A stretch of 64,000 nucleotides of DNA from Cyanobacteria bacterium FACHB-DQ100 (GCA_014695195.1 JACJNW010000028.1:496001-560000), one strand, 5' to 3'. Positions 26,635-36,112 are shown, counted from the stretch's first letter. Notes: generated by a model not told the origin, from the letters alone. Translations and numbers: made by a program.

Positions 26635-29600
26635 CTAATTCGGTCTAGCTAAAGTTGCGATCGCCACCGCTAATTGAATCGGCTCAACGGGTTTGGGAAT
26701 GTGCATCTGAAATCCCGCCTCGATCGCTCGTTGTCGCTCATTCTCACTGGCATAAGCGGTGAGGGCAACCACAGGAATTTGCCTACCTGCATCTAGCGAT
26801 CGAATCTCTCGAATCAGCCAATGCCCATCGTATTCGGGCATTCCAATGTCGCAAATCATCACATCATAGCGATCAGCATTAGCCCGCAAAGCAGATAAGG
26901 CTTCTCTAGCAGAATAAACGTTTTGCACTTTAGCCCCATACATCTCTAGCGCCAGTTTGCAGAGATCGCCGGTATCTCGTTCATCGTCAACGGTTAAGAT
27001 GCACAATCCATCTAAAACAGGCTCAACTGTATTGTTCGTAGAAGTTGACCAAGACGGCGTGAGCCTAGAGGGTGCTATTTCCGAGGACACATTTTGCAAT
27101 GGAAGCCGAACCGTGAAGATTGCGCCTTGTCCCTCACCCGGACTTTCCGCCTGCACGGTGCCTCCATGAAGTTCGACCAAATGCCGGACGATCGATAATC
27201 CCAATCCCAGCCCTGCTTCTGCTTTGGTCGTGCTGGAATCGCCTTGACGGAATCGATCGAAAATGTACGGCAGTAAGTCTGCTCGAATTCCGCGTCCGGT
27301 GTCGCTGACTTGAATTTGCGCCTCGGTTTCAGTCGAGGTCAGCGTCACTTTAACCTGTCCCCCTGCCCTTGTGAATTTGATCGCATTCGAGAGCAAGTTC
27401 CATATCACTTGCTGTAAACGATCGACATCGCCAAGCACGATCGCAGGTTCTAAGTCTGAGACAATTTGAATGTTTTTGGCTGCAGCTGAAAGTTGAACCG
27501 ACTCGATCGCTGCTTCAACCCCTAACCTCACATCAATCCAACGGCGGCTGAGATTGATTTTACCGCTCGTGATGCGTGAGATATCGAGTAAATCTTCAAT
27601 CAGTTGAGATTGCATTCTGGCGCTGCGATCGATTGCTGCTGAAGCACGATCGATCACAGTTTCGCTATGCGTGTGATTGCGAAGCATTGTTGCCCAACCG
27701 AGCATCGTGTTGAGCGGGTTCCGCAGTTCGTGCGAGAGATTGGAAAGAAAGTCATCTTTCATGCGGTTGTCGGCTTCTGCCTGCTGGCGGGCGAAGCGTT
27801 CACGCTCAAGCTGTTCGCGCTCGGTCACATCTTCGATCGACAGCAAAATCATGTCTGCACCTCCGTCTCGTTGCAGCTTACACGCATTCAGCAGCATGAT
27901 TTTTTGCCCGATTCGCTCAAAAGTACGACTCACCTCAAAATTGTGAATCGGACGATCTTGAGTCAGCACTGCTTCGAGCATCGATCGCAGTTCGGCAAAA
28001 TCCCACTGTCCGTTAGTGAACTCGGAGAAAGAAGCAGGGACAGTTTCTGAAGGAGAAACCTGAAACGTTTCATAGAACGATCGATTGACTTTGCTAATTC
28101 GCAGCTCGGTATCGAGTACCACAAGCGGGATTTGCACGGTTTCAATGATTGATTCTGCATAATTACGCGCCGCTTCTAGCACTTCACTATGGCGTTTGAG
28201 CGCATCGATATCTAGGAAAACCATTGTCACACCGTCAATCTGGTTTTGGGTCGTGCGATACGGACGAATGCGGAGCGCATACCAGTAACCGGATTGAGTT
28301 TGAATCTCTTGCACCTTTGTGTTGAGGGTGTCTAACACCTCTAAAGCCATTGCTTGTAAGTTCTCCGCATCAAAATCGGTGCGGAGGTCGTGAAACGGTC
28401 GTCCGACATCGCCAGGAATGAAATTAAACAAGCGCTGTGCGGCGGGAGTAAAGCGGTGAATTCTCAAATCGTTGGTCAGCATCAGAATGGGGACATTAAT
28501 GCTGTCGATAAAGTTGTTGAGATCGCTATTGTCTCGGTTTTGTTTTAGATTGCGGTTGCGGAGTTCTTCATTCGTTGTCGCCAGTTCTTCATTCGCGGCT
28601 TGAATCTCTTCTTTCGCCGTTTGCAGTTCTTCGTTCGTGCTTTGCAGTTCTTCGTTGCTCGATAAAATCTCCTCGTTTGCGACTCTCAGACTTTGGTTGA
28701 GATAGTTCTGTTCTTGAATCACGGCTTGCAGATGAGCTTGGGCAGAGAGTTCTCGCTGAGTCGCAGCGACGAGGGCTTGCCGCAGTTGGACGATTTCGCG
28801 CTCTAAATCTTCTGGCTCTCGTCGTTCAACCGGGATTGCAGTCGAGGGCGCGATCGGCGGCGAAACCGCTTCAAAAATCACCAGAAAATAAAGCGTATTC
28901 GCGTTCGCAGGCTGGAACGGAATCACTTCTAGATTGAGCAGCGTTGTTCGCTCATCGGATTCAATCTCAACTTGTTCTTGTCGAATCAAGGCGTTTTGAG
29001 CTTGAGCGCGATAAATTGCGGTGCGAAGGGCGATCGACAATCCTTCTCGCGCCATCAGCAGCAAATTTAACTCAGTGCTACTGGGAGCCAGCTTCAAGTA
29101 AGGGTCGGTGTCGCCGCGCACTGACAAAATCTGCATTTGGTCATCGACCACTACAGTAACAGGCGCATATCGATTGGCAATCAGTTGATCGACTTCTCGC
29201 GTTAGATCAGATGACTTGGCGATGGCTTCAGCTACGCGCTGCTGGCTATGGACGTTCGTAAGCGAGAAAGAAGGTGTGGTAAATGCAAACAGAGAACGGT
29301 TTGCGCTTAACTTTCGGGTGTAGATTTTAGCGGATTCATTGATCGCACTGAACAAGTCTGAAGCAGCCTTGATGCTTTCTGAAGTGCCGAGAAGCAAACA
29401 GCCCGTTAGGTTGAGACTATAGTGAAACAACGCCATAATCCGCTCTTGGAGCGGATCGGATAGATAAATCAGCACGTTGCGACAGCTAATCAAATCGAGA
29501 TTCGAGAAGGGCGGGTCGCCGCCGATGTTATGTCGAGCAAATACACACAGTTCTCGAATCGCGCTGCTAATTTGATAGCCTCCATTGGGTAGGGGGACAA

Positions 29601-30750
29601 AAAAGCGATCGCGGCGCTTTTCTGAAACCCCGTACATTTGGCAGTCTAAGTAGATGCCTAGTCTGGCTTTGTTGAGGGCGGATTCGCTGATATCGGTTGC
29701 AAAAATCTGAATCGGCGGAGGGGTAGCGCAATAGCTAAGAAACTCCAACAGACAGATCGCGATCGAGTAGACTTCTTCTCCGGTAGCACAGCCTGCGACC
29801 CAAATTCGGATCGGAGTGTCTGCGGTTTTGTTTTGGCTAATCGTGGGAAAAACCTGCGTTTTCAGTTGCTCAAAGACTTCCGGATCGCGAAAGAAGCTGG
29901 TGACATGAATCAGAATTTCTTCATACAATGCCCGCACTTCAGCCGGATGTTCTTCGAGGTATTGAGCGTAGTCTTCTAGGGTTTCGAGCCTATAGAGCAA
30001 CATCCGTCGCTGAATGCGGCGATTCAGCGTGGTGGGTTTATAAGCGGTAAAGTCAACGCCAGTCCTGGTTCGCAGCAGCGCAAAAATCTGGGTTAAGGCA
30101 TCGCCGGGTTGGGTGACTTGCTTAACGAATTGCAGTGGCTTTGAGTTAAATAAAGCGGGTTTACGGCTAAAGGTTGCAAGTTGTTCGGCGATCGCTTGGG
30201 GCGGCATCACAAAATCGACGTTTCCGGTAGCAACGGCGGTGTTTGGCATCCCGTCAAATTTTGCGGTGGCCTCACACTGAGCGAACGTTATACCCCCTGC
30301 AACTTTGATCTCGGTTAATCCTTGTGCCCCGTCTCCATCTGTGCCTGATAGCACAACCGCAACCGCTTTGGTTCCGCGATCGGCGGCTAATGAGTTGAAA
30401 AACACATTTGCAGGTAGGAATTTGCTCTTGCTCCGCTGCCGTGGTGCTAAATGTAGGGTGTTATTAGCGATCGTTATTTCTGTGTTTGGCGGAATCACAT
30501 AGATTTTATTTGGCTCAACGATCATCTGGTCTTGCACCTCCTGTACCGGCATTTGAGTCACTCTACCGATAATTTCAGCCAGCAAGCTTTCATAGTTAGG
30601 AGACAAGTGCTGAATCAGCACAAATGCCATACCTGTGTTGGACGGAAGATGGCTAATGAGTTCTGTAAACGCTTCTAGTCCACCGGCTGAAGCAGCAATC
30701 CCAACCACAGGAAAGAGGGCATCGCTCTGAGGGGATTGTACTGAGTTCAT
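26635..30750 (-). CDS. CheB-CheR-PAS-histidine kinase-REC hybrid protein
   Basis: 1371 residues. Order: CheB methylesterase (about 10-195; GIAASAGGLEAF with catalytic Ser, then LIQHLSP); CheR methyltransferase (about 215-480; VTSFFRDPEVFEQL, WVAGCATGEEVYSIAICLLE); a long coiled coil (about 650-755) with repeated NEEL/TNEEL units; two PAS domains (about 765-1010); HisKA (about 1025-1095; LSNLSHELRNPLNTMLGWA with the phospho-His); HATPase (about 1135-1240; VIWNLLSNAIKFTRAGG, DTGRGIR, GLGLGLSIV); and REC (about 1258-1370; ILTVDDE, MICDIGMPEYDG). Such fusions handle multiple signals outside classical chemotaxis. No receptor or che gene is nearby. A 9-C tract lies 37 bases upstream of the start. 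Confidence 0.95.
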   Translation of the reverse strand: MNSVQSPQSDALFPVVGIAASAGGLEAFTELISHLPSNTGMAFVLIQHLSPNYESLLAEIIGRVTQMPVQEVQDQMIVEPNKIYVIPPNTEITIANNTLHLAPRQRSKSKFLPANVFFNSLAADRGTKAVAVVLSGTDGDGAQGLTEIKVAGGITFAQCEATAKFDGMPNTAVATGNVDFVMPPQAIAEQLATFSRKPALFNSKPLQFVKQVTQPGDALTQIFALLRTRTGVDFTAYKPTTLNRRIQRRMLLYRLETLEDYAQYLEEHPAEVRALYEEILIHVTSFFRDPEVFEQLKTQVFPTISQNKTADTPIRIWVAGCATGEEVYSIAICLLEFLSYCATPPPIQIFATDISESALNKARLGIYLDCQMYGVSEKRRDRFFVPLPNGGYQISSAIRELCVFARHNIGGDPPFSNLDLISCRNVLIYLSDPLQERIMALFHYSLNLTGCLLLGTSESIKAASDLFSAINESAKIYTRKLSANRSLFAFTTPSFSLTNVHSQQRVAEAIAKSSDLTREVDQLIANRYAPVTVVVDDQMQILSVRGDTDPYLKLAPSSTELNLLLMAREGLSIALRTAIYRAQAQNALIRQEQVEIESDERTTLLNLEVIPFQPANANTLYFLVIFEAVSPPIAPSTAIPVERREPEDLEREIVQLRQALVAATQRELSAQAHLQAVIQEQNYLNQSLRVANEEILSSNEELQSTNEELQTAKEEIQAANEELATTNEELRNRNLKQNRDNSDLNNFIDSINVPILMLTNDLRIHRFTPAAQRLFNFIPGDVGRPFHDLRTDFDAENLQAMALEVLDTLNTKVQEIQTQSGYWYALRIRPYRTTQNQIDGVTMVFLDIDALKRHSEVLEAARNYAESIIETVQIPLVVLDTELRISKVNRSFYETFQVSPSETVPASFSEFTNGQWDFAELRSMLEAVLTQDRPIHNFEVSRTFERIGQKIMLLNACKLQRDGGADMILLSIEDVTEREQLERERFARQQAEADNRMKDDFLSNLSHELRNPLNTMLGWATMLRNHTHSETVIDRASAAIDRSARMQSQLIEDLLDISRITSGKINLSRRWIDVRLGVEAAIESVQLSAAAKNIQIVSDLEPAIVLGDVDRLQQVIWNLLSNAIKFTRAGGQVKVTLTSTETEAQIQVSDTGRGIRADLLPYIFDRFRQGDSSTTKAEAGLGLGLSIVRHLVELHGGTVQAESPGEGQGAIFTVRLPLQNVSSEIAPSRLTPSWSTSTNNTVEPVLDGLCILTVDDERDTGDLCKLALEMYGAKVQNVYSAREALSALRANADRYDVMICDIGMPEYDGHWLIREIRSLDAGRQIPVVALTAYASENERQRAIEAGFQMHIPKPVEPIQLAVAIATLARPN

Positions 30751-31148
30751 CGGTTCACCTGAGCGCGAAGCATCTGAGTTTTCTCTGGGGGGGGGAAGAA
30801 GTCATAGCGGGAAGGATGGGAGTTGGAACACTATACGAAGCAACAAATACAAAGCAACAAATTAATCAATCAATTCTTCAGCAAACTTTGATAAGTAATC
30901 TACTCTTTAGAGTAGAAACGATAAGGAATAAGCCCTGATGAGAAATAAATACTATATTTACAGGATTTACAAGCTAAGCGCTTTTGTTTCTTGGAAATTT
31001 GACGTTCAGTAAAAAGCTAAAGTTTTATATCTCATCTCATACTTCAGCGGATGTGTGCGAATCGTAAGTATAAATCACTCGATGTTCGCCTAGCATCTTC
31101 TCTAGGTATATTTTCGACTTAAACTTAGAGCGAACGAAAGCTCTCATC
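30751..31148. other. Upstream region of the hybrid kinase, no gene
   Basis: About 400 AT-rich bases without a convincing frame. A run of nine G (nine C on the kinase coding strand) is at 30787-30795. Confidence 0.5.
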
Positions 31149-31335
31149 CTATAGCAATCCTAAGTCATTTGTGAGATGCGTAGTTGATCGTGCCCCCTAA
31201 ATCCCCCACGAGTGGGGGACTTTGAGCAAGAGGCGTTGAGTTTCAAAGTCCCCCAGAATGCGGGATTTAGGGGGCAGAAGCATACTGAAACGGAGCGACA
31301 AAGCCGCATTTATAATTCATTTAGGATTGCTATGG
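31149..31335. repeat. Palindromic element, AGCAATCCTAA-armed
   Basis: Arms TATAGCAATCCTAA (left) and TTAGGATTGCTATGG (right) are inverted. The core at 31192-31275 is the same pair of facing hairpins seen at 26380: GCCCCCTAAATCCCCCA...TGGGGGACTTTGAG and CAAAGTCCCCCA...GGGATTTAGGGGGC. Confidence 0.8.
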
Positions 31336-31402
31336 CAATCAAGCCTTTTCAAGGACTGTATAATTTCTGACTGATGTTATCCGAACTATTGCTGAATGCT
31401 GA

Positions 31403-32629
31403 ATGAATTTATCTTTAGGGATTGATTTTGGAACTTCTGGAGCAAGAGCGATCGCGATCAATTCCACAGGTGCGATCACAGCACAAACCAGCGTGACCGC
31501 TTCTTCAGATTGGAATCAAATGTTGTGGCAATTGCTCGACGCATTACCGATCGAGGTGCGATCGCGTTTAAGTCGGATTGCGATCAATGGCACATCTTCA
31601 ACGGTGTTATTGTGCGATCGTGCGGGTGTTGCGATCGCTGCGCCATTACTGTACAACGATGCTCGTGGTGCAAGTGTGTTAGAGCAGATTAAAGCAATTG
31701 CGCCTGCTCAACATACGGTAATGAGCGCAACTTCTAGCCTTGCAAAACTGCTTTGGTGGCAAGCAAATAATGAAAGTTTTTCTAATGCACAATACTTTCT
31801 ACATCAAGCGGATTGGTTGGCGTTTCAACTTCACGGACAACTTGGAATTAGTGACTATCACAATGCTTTGAAGCTCGGTTACGATGTGGAACGATTAGAG
31901 TATCCCAATTGGTTGCCACTCCGAGAACTATTGCCGATCGTCGTTGAACCTGGAAGCGCGATCGCACCGATTCAAGCAGCGATCGCCCAAAGATTCAACA
32001 TTCCATCCGCTTGTCAAATCTGCGCGGGAACGACGGATAGCATTGCGGCCTTTATTGCAAGTCAAGCCAATGATAGTGGAGATGCAGTTACTTCACTTGG
32101 CTCAACATTGGTGCTGAAGTTATTGAGTGATGTTCGGGTCGATCGATCTGACTTTGGTATTTATAGTCATCGATTTGGCGAGCGGTGGTTAGTCGGCGGA
32201 GCTTCTAATACGGGTGGAGCCGTGTTGCAGCACTTTTTTACATCGGATGAACTGAGGGAATTGAGCGATCGTATTCCCGCTCAAGAAAGTCCGCTTGATT
32301 ATTATCCGTTGTTGCAAGTGGGCGATCGTTTTCCGATTAATGATCCGACGCTTGCACCGCGATTAGAACCGCGACCTGATGATCCGGTGGAATTTCTGCA
32401 TGGTTTGCTGGAAAGTATTGCAAGAATTGAAGCGCAAGGATATCGCCTGCTCGAATCATTAGGGGCGACACCATTGAAGCGAGTTTTGACCGCAGGCGGA
32501 GGAGCAAAGAATATGGCTTGGACAGCAATGCGGCAAAGACAGCTTGGGGTTTTGGTGATGCAGGCGGATCAAACTGAAGCGGCTTATGGTGCGGCGCTAT
32601 TGGCAATGCGGGGAGGATTGGAGAATTAA
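31403..32629 (+). CDS. FGGY sugar kinase, SePSK-like (probable D-ribulose kinase)
   Basis: 408 residues, shorter than typical FGGY kinases (about 500), as in the cyanobacterial/plant-type group represented by Synechococcus SePSK, which uses D-ribulose. ATP motif LGIDFGTSGARAIAIN at 4-19; YNDARGAS near 87; GTTDSIAAFIAS near 213; SLGSTLVLKLLSD near 232; and the C-terminal AGGGAKNMAW near 369. Substrate assignment is by family. No pentose pathway genes adjoin. It is preceded by a palindromic element and followed by the DUF559-bearing one. Confidence 0.85.
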   Translation: MNLSLGIDFGTSGARAIAINSTGAITAQTSVTASSDWNQMLWQLLDALPIEVRSRLSRIAINGTSSTVLLCDRAGVAIAAPLLYNDARGASVLEQIKAIAPAQHTVMSATSSLAKLLWWQANNESFSNAQYFLHQADWLAFQLHGQLGISDYHNALKLGYDVERLEYPNWLPLRELLPIVVEPGSAIAPIQAAIAQRFNIPSACQICAGTTDSIAAFIASQANDSGDAVTSLGSTLVLKLLSDVRVDRSDFGIYSHRFGERWLVGGASNTGGAVLQHFFTSDELRELSDRIPAQESPLDYYPLLQVGDRFPINDPTLAPRLEPRPDDPVEFLHGLLESIARIEAQGYRLLESLGATPLKRVLTAGGGAKNMAWTAMRQRQLGVLVMQADQTEAAYGAALLAMRGGLEN

Positions 32630-32713
32630 GGGTGATTGGGGGTTTCTTTGTGGAATGAATCTAATGGGATGTGGGTTCGATGGATTCTCTTTGCTTCGTT
32701 TCAAGAGGCTTCA

Positions 32714-33218
32714 GCCCCCTAAATCCCCCATGAATGGGGGACTTTGAGATTTGAGAAAGGAGAACAATTCGGATTACTGGGGCACTCTTAGGGGAATTTA
32801 TGAGTGATTGAATTGATGGATTCTCGGCGTATTCGTGGAACAAATCCAAATATTATCGCTGCGGCTCGTCAGCTTCGGCAGAATCTTACGCCTGCTGAAA
32901 AGATATTGTGGCAAGCACTCAACAAACGCCAACTCAATGGATTGAAGTTTCGTTGTCAGCATCCAGTCAAATCTTTTATTGTCGATTTCTATTGTCCGCA
33001 GCATCGGTTGGTGATTGAACTGGATGGTGAAATTCACGATCGACAAGTGGAGTATGATGCTGCCCGAACAGAGAAGCTAAATCAGCTTGGGTATCGAGTG
33101 ATTCGATTTCGGAATCAAGAAGTCATGTCCAATTTAAGTCGAGTTCTACAAAATATTATCACCGAAATTAAGAGTTAGTTTCACTTTCAAAGTCCCCCAG
33201 AATGGGGGATTTAGGGGC
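32714..33218. mobile_element. DUF559 gene framed by the two halves of the dispersed palindrome
   Basis: The left core half GCCCCCTAAATCCCCCA...TGGGGGACTTTGAG is at 32714-32748. The right half TTTCAAAGTCCCCCA...TGGGGGATTTAGGGGC is at 33185-33218. In the other copies of this repeat these halves are only about 15-45 bases apart; here a DUF559 gene lies between them. Outer sequences also match other copies: TTTGCTTCGTTTCAAG upstream and AAACGAAGCCGAAAG downstream. Calling it mobile is inference. Confidence 0.6.
32816..33178 (+). CDS. DUF559 endonuclease-like protein
   Basis: 120 residues from ATG 32816 (a GTG at 32804 would add four). RRIRGTNPNIIAAARQLRQN, LTPAEKILWQALNKRQLNGL, then FIVDFYCPQHRLVIELDGEI and YRVIRFRNQEV. 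This is the complete DUF559 domain, a VSR/PD-(D/E)xK-type fold with the acidic residues in VDFYC and IELDG expected to bind metal. No target is known. It lies precisely between the left and right halves of a palindromic repeat that is dispersed nearby, which suggests it moves with or acts on that repeat. Confidence 0.9.
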   Translation: MDSRRIRGTNPNIIAAARQLRQNLTPAEKILWQALNKRQLNGLKFRCQHPVKSFIVDFYCPQHRLVIELDGEIHDRQVEYDAARTEKLNQLGYRVIRFRNQEVMSNLSRVLQNIITEIKS

Positions 33219-33317
33219 AGAACCCACCTCAAACGAAGCCGAAAGACTGATCAAAATTCACGTTGTTTCAATATGAATTTGATAGAAATGGTTTGCTGCG
33301 TTGATGTATTCGCGTTA

Positions 33318-33352
33318 GCCCCCTAAATCCCCCATGAGTGGGGGACTTTGAG
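33318..33352. repeat. Palindromic element, left core half only
   Basis: GCCCCCTAAATCCCCCA...TGGGGGACTTTGAG preceded by an arm with TGAATTTGATAGAAATGG and GCTGCGTTGATG (33269-33317). No right half follows; a degenerate CAAAG near 33377 may be its remnant. Confidence 0.7.
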
Positions 33353-33487
33353 ATGAGAAGGTTTTGATATTCAAAGGGAGTTTTTGGTTTTGTTGATTCG
33401 TCGTTGATCGACAAGTCACGATCGCAGTTTCAATCCATCAGCAAATCGCTCCTGAAAATGCTCGATCGTACTTTATCCTTCTCAAAA

Positions 33488-33526
33488 ACAAATAAAAGGG
33501 GCACAGGATAATCCCATGCCCTTAAA
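33488..33526 (-). terminator. Terminator-like hairpin after the 139-residue gene
   Basis: On the minus strand AAGGGCA and TGCCCCTT pair (one bulge) around an inner GGGA/TCC stem, followed by TTTTATTTG. Lies 22 bases beyond the stop at 33548. Confidence 0.6.
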
Positions 33527-33547
33527 TCACTAAGAATTGTGCTGTGA

Positions 33548-33967
33548 TTAATTCAGAGAAAGCGACTTCCCGTTGTTAGAATTCGAGCCATTCTTTTCAA
33601 CGGTTAATGTCGGTAAAGCTTCGGGTGCAGATTGCGAAGCAGCTTTCGATCGTTTGCGATTTGAGCCACCCGCTTTGCCGTATTCGATGCTGGATTTGCC
33701 GTATTTGGTGGCAACTCCGCTCAACATCCGTTCGGACATTTGGGACAGAGCTTTCTCGGTTTGTTCCAAATTTGCCCGCGCTTCATCGACTTTTGATAAC
33801 AGCGTATTGTAAGCTTCCAGCGAGTCACGAGTCTGTTCGATCAGTTCGCTGTAGTTGACATTGGTTAATCCGTAACCGAGATCTAGATTTTCGTCGATCG
33901 ATTTGAGTAAAGCCAATCGTCGCTGTGCTTTATCGATCGCAGCAGAACCGCGAGTTTTCAATGCCAT
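33548..33967 (-). CDS. Hypothetical protein, helical with disordered tail
   Basis: 139 residues. The N-terminal 95 residues are helical (KAQRRLALLKSIDENLDLGY, then QTRDSLEAYNTLLSKVDEAR). The tail is Ser/Lys/Asn rich. A basic segment (GGSNRKRSKAASQ) could contact nucleic acid. No family recognised; it appears to be a cyanobacterial protein of unknown function. Closed by a terminator-like hairpin. Confidence 0.7.
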   Translation of the reverse strand: MALKTRGSAAIDKAQRRLALLKSIDENLDLGYGLTNVNYSELIEQTRDSLEAYNTLLSKVDEARANLEQTEKALSQMSERMLSGVATKYGKSSIEYGKAGGSNRKRSKAASQSAPEALPTLTVEKNGSNSNNGKSLSLN

Positions 33968-34227
33968 GAGAGATACTACCTGAATGATTTAAGTTCTTTC
34001 TAAATTAATCCTGCTTCCTTCTTAATGAGATTCGTATTTCTATTGATTTATTATGGTTAGACTTTAAAGTTTCTATGTTGTTCGAGTCGGTTTATTCGCA
34101 CAATTGCAGCAGTCACGGAAATCTACCTTTCAAATTGATAGCTGCATATCGTACAGCGCGAATTTGATAGGAAGCGAACAGCTTTGCTGCGCGTGAAACG
34201 AGATCGCTACGGTGCTGAATTCGGATC

Positions 34228-34315
34228 GCCCCCTAAATCCCCCACAAGTGGGGGACTTAGAGAAAAGAGATTCTCTCACTTTCAAAGTCCCCCACGAGTG
34301 GGGGATTTAAGGGGC
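34228..34315. repeat. Palindromic element with two complete core halves
   Basis: GCCCCCTAAATCCCCCA...TGGGGGACTTAGAG, a 20-base spacer, then TTTCAAAGTCCCCCA...TGGGGGATTTAAGGGGC. Outer arms GCGAATTTGATAGGAAGCG (from about 34158) and GCGAAAATTTCATCAAACTG (to about 34368) are imperfect inverted copies. Confidence 0.8.
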
Positions 34316-34372
34316 ACAAGCCACCAATAACGAAGCGAAAATTTCATCAAACTGACGTTAAAAAAATTCAAA

Positions 34373-34498
34373 ATGAACGTTCAAAACCTGAATTTCAATC
34401 TTCCAGAACAACAAACGGACATCCAAAAATTAAAAATAGATATCCTGAAATTAAAAATAGATGTCCTGAAATTAAAAATAGATGTCCCAAAACAATAA
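34373..34498 (+). CDS. Possible heptad-repeat micropeptide
   Basis: 41 codons from ATG 34373 to a TAA at 34496. After NVQNLNFNLPEQQTDI it reads QKLKIDI, LKLKIDV, LKLKIDV, PKQ, i.e. heptads with hydrophobic spacing as in a coiled coil, created by a 21-bp tandem repeat. No ribosome-binding site was seen and the repeat runs on past the stop, so expression is doubtful. Confidence 0.3.
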   Translation: MNVQNLNFNLPEQQTDIQKLKIDILKLKIDVLKLKIDVPKQ

Positions 34499-34549
34499 AC
34501 GGGCATCCCGAAGCAATAAACAGACATCCAACAACTGAAACTACACCGC
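34403..34549. repeat. 21-bp tandem repeat, seven units
   Basis: Seven 21-bp units with boundaries at 34403, 34424, 34445, 34466, 34487, 34508 and 34529. Units 3 and 4 are identical; others diverge, with ATC or GTC at the end of units 1-6. Period 21 keeps frame, giving heptads on both strands (KLKIDVL on plus; GHLFLIS on minus). Confidence 0.8.
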
Positions 34550-34575
34550 TCGATCGAGCAAACGCCGATAGTTTT

Positions 34576-34941
34576 TCAACATGGCTCATACAAAATGATG
34601 CGATTGCCGTCCGGATCGTAAGCATACGCCTCACGCCCATGAGAAACCGATCGAATCTCACCCACAAACGCGTCCACTTGATCGAGATGAGCGATCGTAC
34701 TTTCCAAGTTCTCAATCTGCACACACAGACTCACCGCTGGAAATAACGTGATCGGCGCTTTCTCTGGAGATTCTTCCGTAGTTGGGCGATAAATTCCCAG
34801 TCGAATCCCAAATGCCTCAAACTCGGCATACTTCGCAGGCGTAAACAGTGACGGTTCTTGCTGGAACAAATGGCGATAAAACTGCACCGATCGATCAAAC
34901 TCCACCGCCGCGATCGTCACCCAGGCTTTCTGAATTCGCAT
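34576..34941 (-). CDS. VOC/glyoxalase-family protein
   Basis: 121 residues from the start MRIQKAWVTIAAVEFDRSVQ. Shows the paired beta-alpha-beta VOC pattern, including FYRHLFQQEP, FEAFGIRLGIYRP and the C-terminal YAYDPDGNRIILYEP, where the last Glu is a usual metal ligand. Reaction unknown. Divergent from the aldolase gene. Confidence 0.88.
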   Translation of the reverse strand: MRIQKAWVTIAAVEFDRSVQFYRHLFQQEPSLFTPAKYAEFEAFGIRLGIYRPTTEESPEKAPITLFPAVSLCVQIENLESTIAHLDQVDAFVGEIRSVSHGREAYAYDPDGNRIILYEPC

Positions 34942-35017
34942 AAAAATACCCTTACAGACATAAGCCATTTTGAACCTAAACGTTAGAGTGAATGAGAACA
35001 GTATTGAGGAAACTGCG

Positions 35018-36100
35018 ATGACCGCTACACTCTCTGCGCCTCAGTCAGTCACATCTTGGCTAGGGGATGAAGGCGAAGACTTACTCACTCACAAAGCGAA
35101 AGTTTCTAAAGACTTACTGCATTTACCCGGAGCGGATTTTCTCGATCGCATCTTTGTACAAAGCGATCGTTCTCCCCAAGTTTTGCGGAGTTTGCAGCAG
35201 CTTTATTCATTCGGGCGGTTAGGCAATACTGGATATATTTCGATTTTGCCTGTGGATCAAGGCATCGAACATTCCGCAGGCGCTTCGTTTGCTCCGAATC
35301 CGATCTATTTTGATAGCGAAAATATTATTAAATTAGCGATCGAAGCGGGTTGTAATGGCGTTGCGACTACATTAGGCGTATTAGGCAGCGTTTCGCGCAA
35401 ATACGCTCACAAAATTCCGTTTATCGTCAAGCTAAATCATAATGAGCTCCTCACCTCTCCCAATCAATACGATCAGGTGATGTTTGCCTCGGTGGAGCAA
35501 GCTTGGAACCTCGGAGCTGTTGCGGTTGGTGCAACGATCTACTTTGGATCAGACAATTCAACCCGCCAAATTCAGGAAGTCAGTCAAGCATTCGCTCTCG
35601 CACATGAATACGGCATGGCAACGATTCTTTGGTGCTATCTGCGAAACAATGCCTTTAAGCAAGACAAAGACTATCATCTCGCGGCAGATTTGACCGGACA
35701 GGCAAATCATATCGGCGTAACGATCGAAGCCGACATCATCAAGCAAAAACTACCGGAAATCAATAACGGCTATGCTGCTGTCGCCAAAGCCACCGGACAA
35801 AGCTATGGCAAAACCGATCCGAAAGTGTACAACGAACTGACCACGGATCATCCGATCGATCTCACCCGCTATCAGGTTCTCAATTGTTATGCCGGACGTG
35901 CCGGATTGATTAATTCGGGCGGTGCTTCGGGTAAAAATGATTTTGCTGAAGCGATTCGGACAGCCGTGATTAATAAAAGGGCTGGTGGAACGGGGCTGAT
36001 TTCAGGGCGCAAGACATTCCAGCGACCCTTTGAGGAAGGCGTGAAGCTGTTTCATGCGATCCAGGACGTTTATTTATCGCCGGAAATTACGATCGCATAA
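35018..36100 (+). CDS. fbaB: Class I fructose-bisphosphate aldolase (DhnA/FbaB type)
   Basis: 360 residues from ATG 35018, with GAGGA 7 bases before it; a TTG-led extension upstream is not needed. Cleaves fructose 1,6-bisphosphate to triose phosphates through a Lys Schiff base. Seen: [62 protein letters not shown] and [12 protein letters not shown] near the end, characteristic of archaeal-type class I aldolases. A 17-bp stem-loop follows the stop. Confidence 0.93.
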   Translation: MTATLSAPQSVTSWLGDEGEDLLTHKAKVSKDLLHLPGADFLDRIFVQSDRSPQVLRSLQQLYSFGRLGNTGYISILPVDQGIEHSAGASFAPNPIYFDSENIIKLAIEAGCNGVATTLGVLGSVSRKYAHKIPFIVKLNHNELLTSPNQYDQVMFASVEQAWNLGAVAVGATIYFGSDNSTRQIQEVSQAFALAHEYGMATILWCYLRNNAFKQDKDYHLAADLTGQANHIGVTIEADIIKQKLPEINNGYAAVAKATGQSYGKTDPKVYNELTTDHPIDLTRYQVLNCYAGRAGLINSGGASGKNDFAEAIRTAVINKRAGGTGLISGRKTFQRPFEEGVKLFHAIQDVYLSPEITIA

Positions 36101-36112
36101 ACTCAACTGATT

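Noticed and set aside
34395-34724. Minus-strand 109-codon frame with GHLFLIS heptads
   Set aside because: It overlaps the VOC gene in another frame and the 21-bp array; its content is explained by those.
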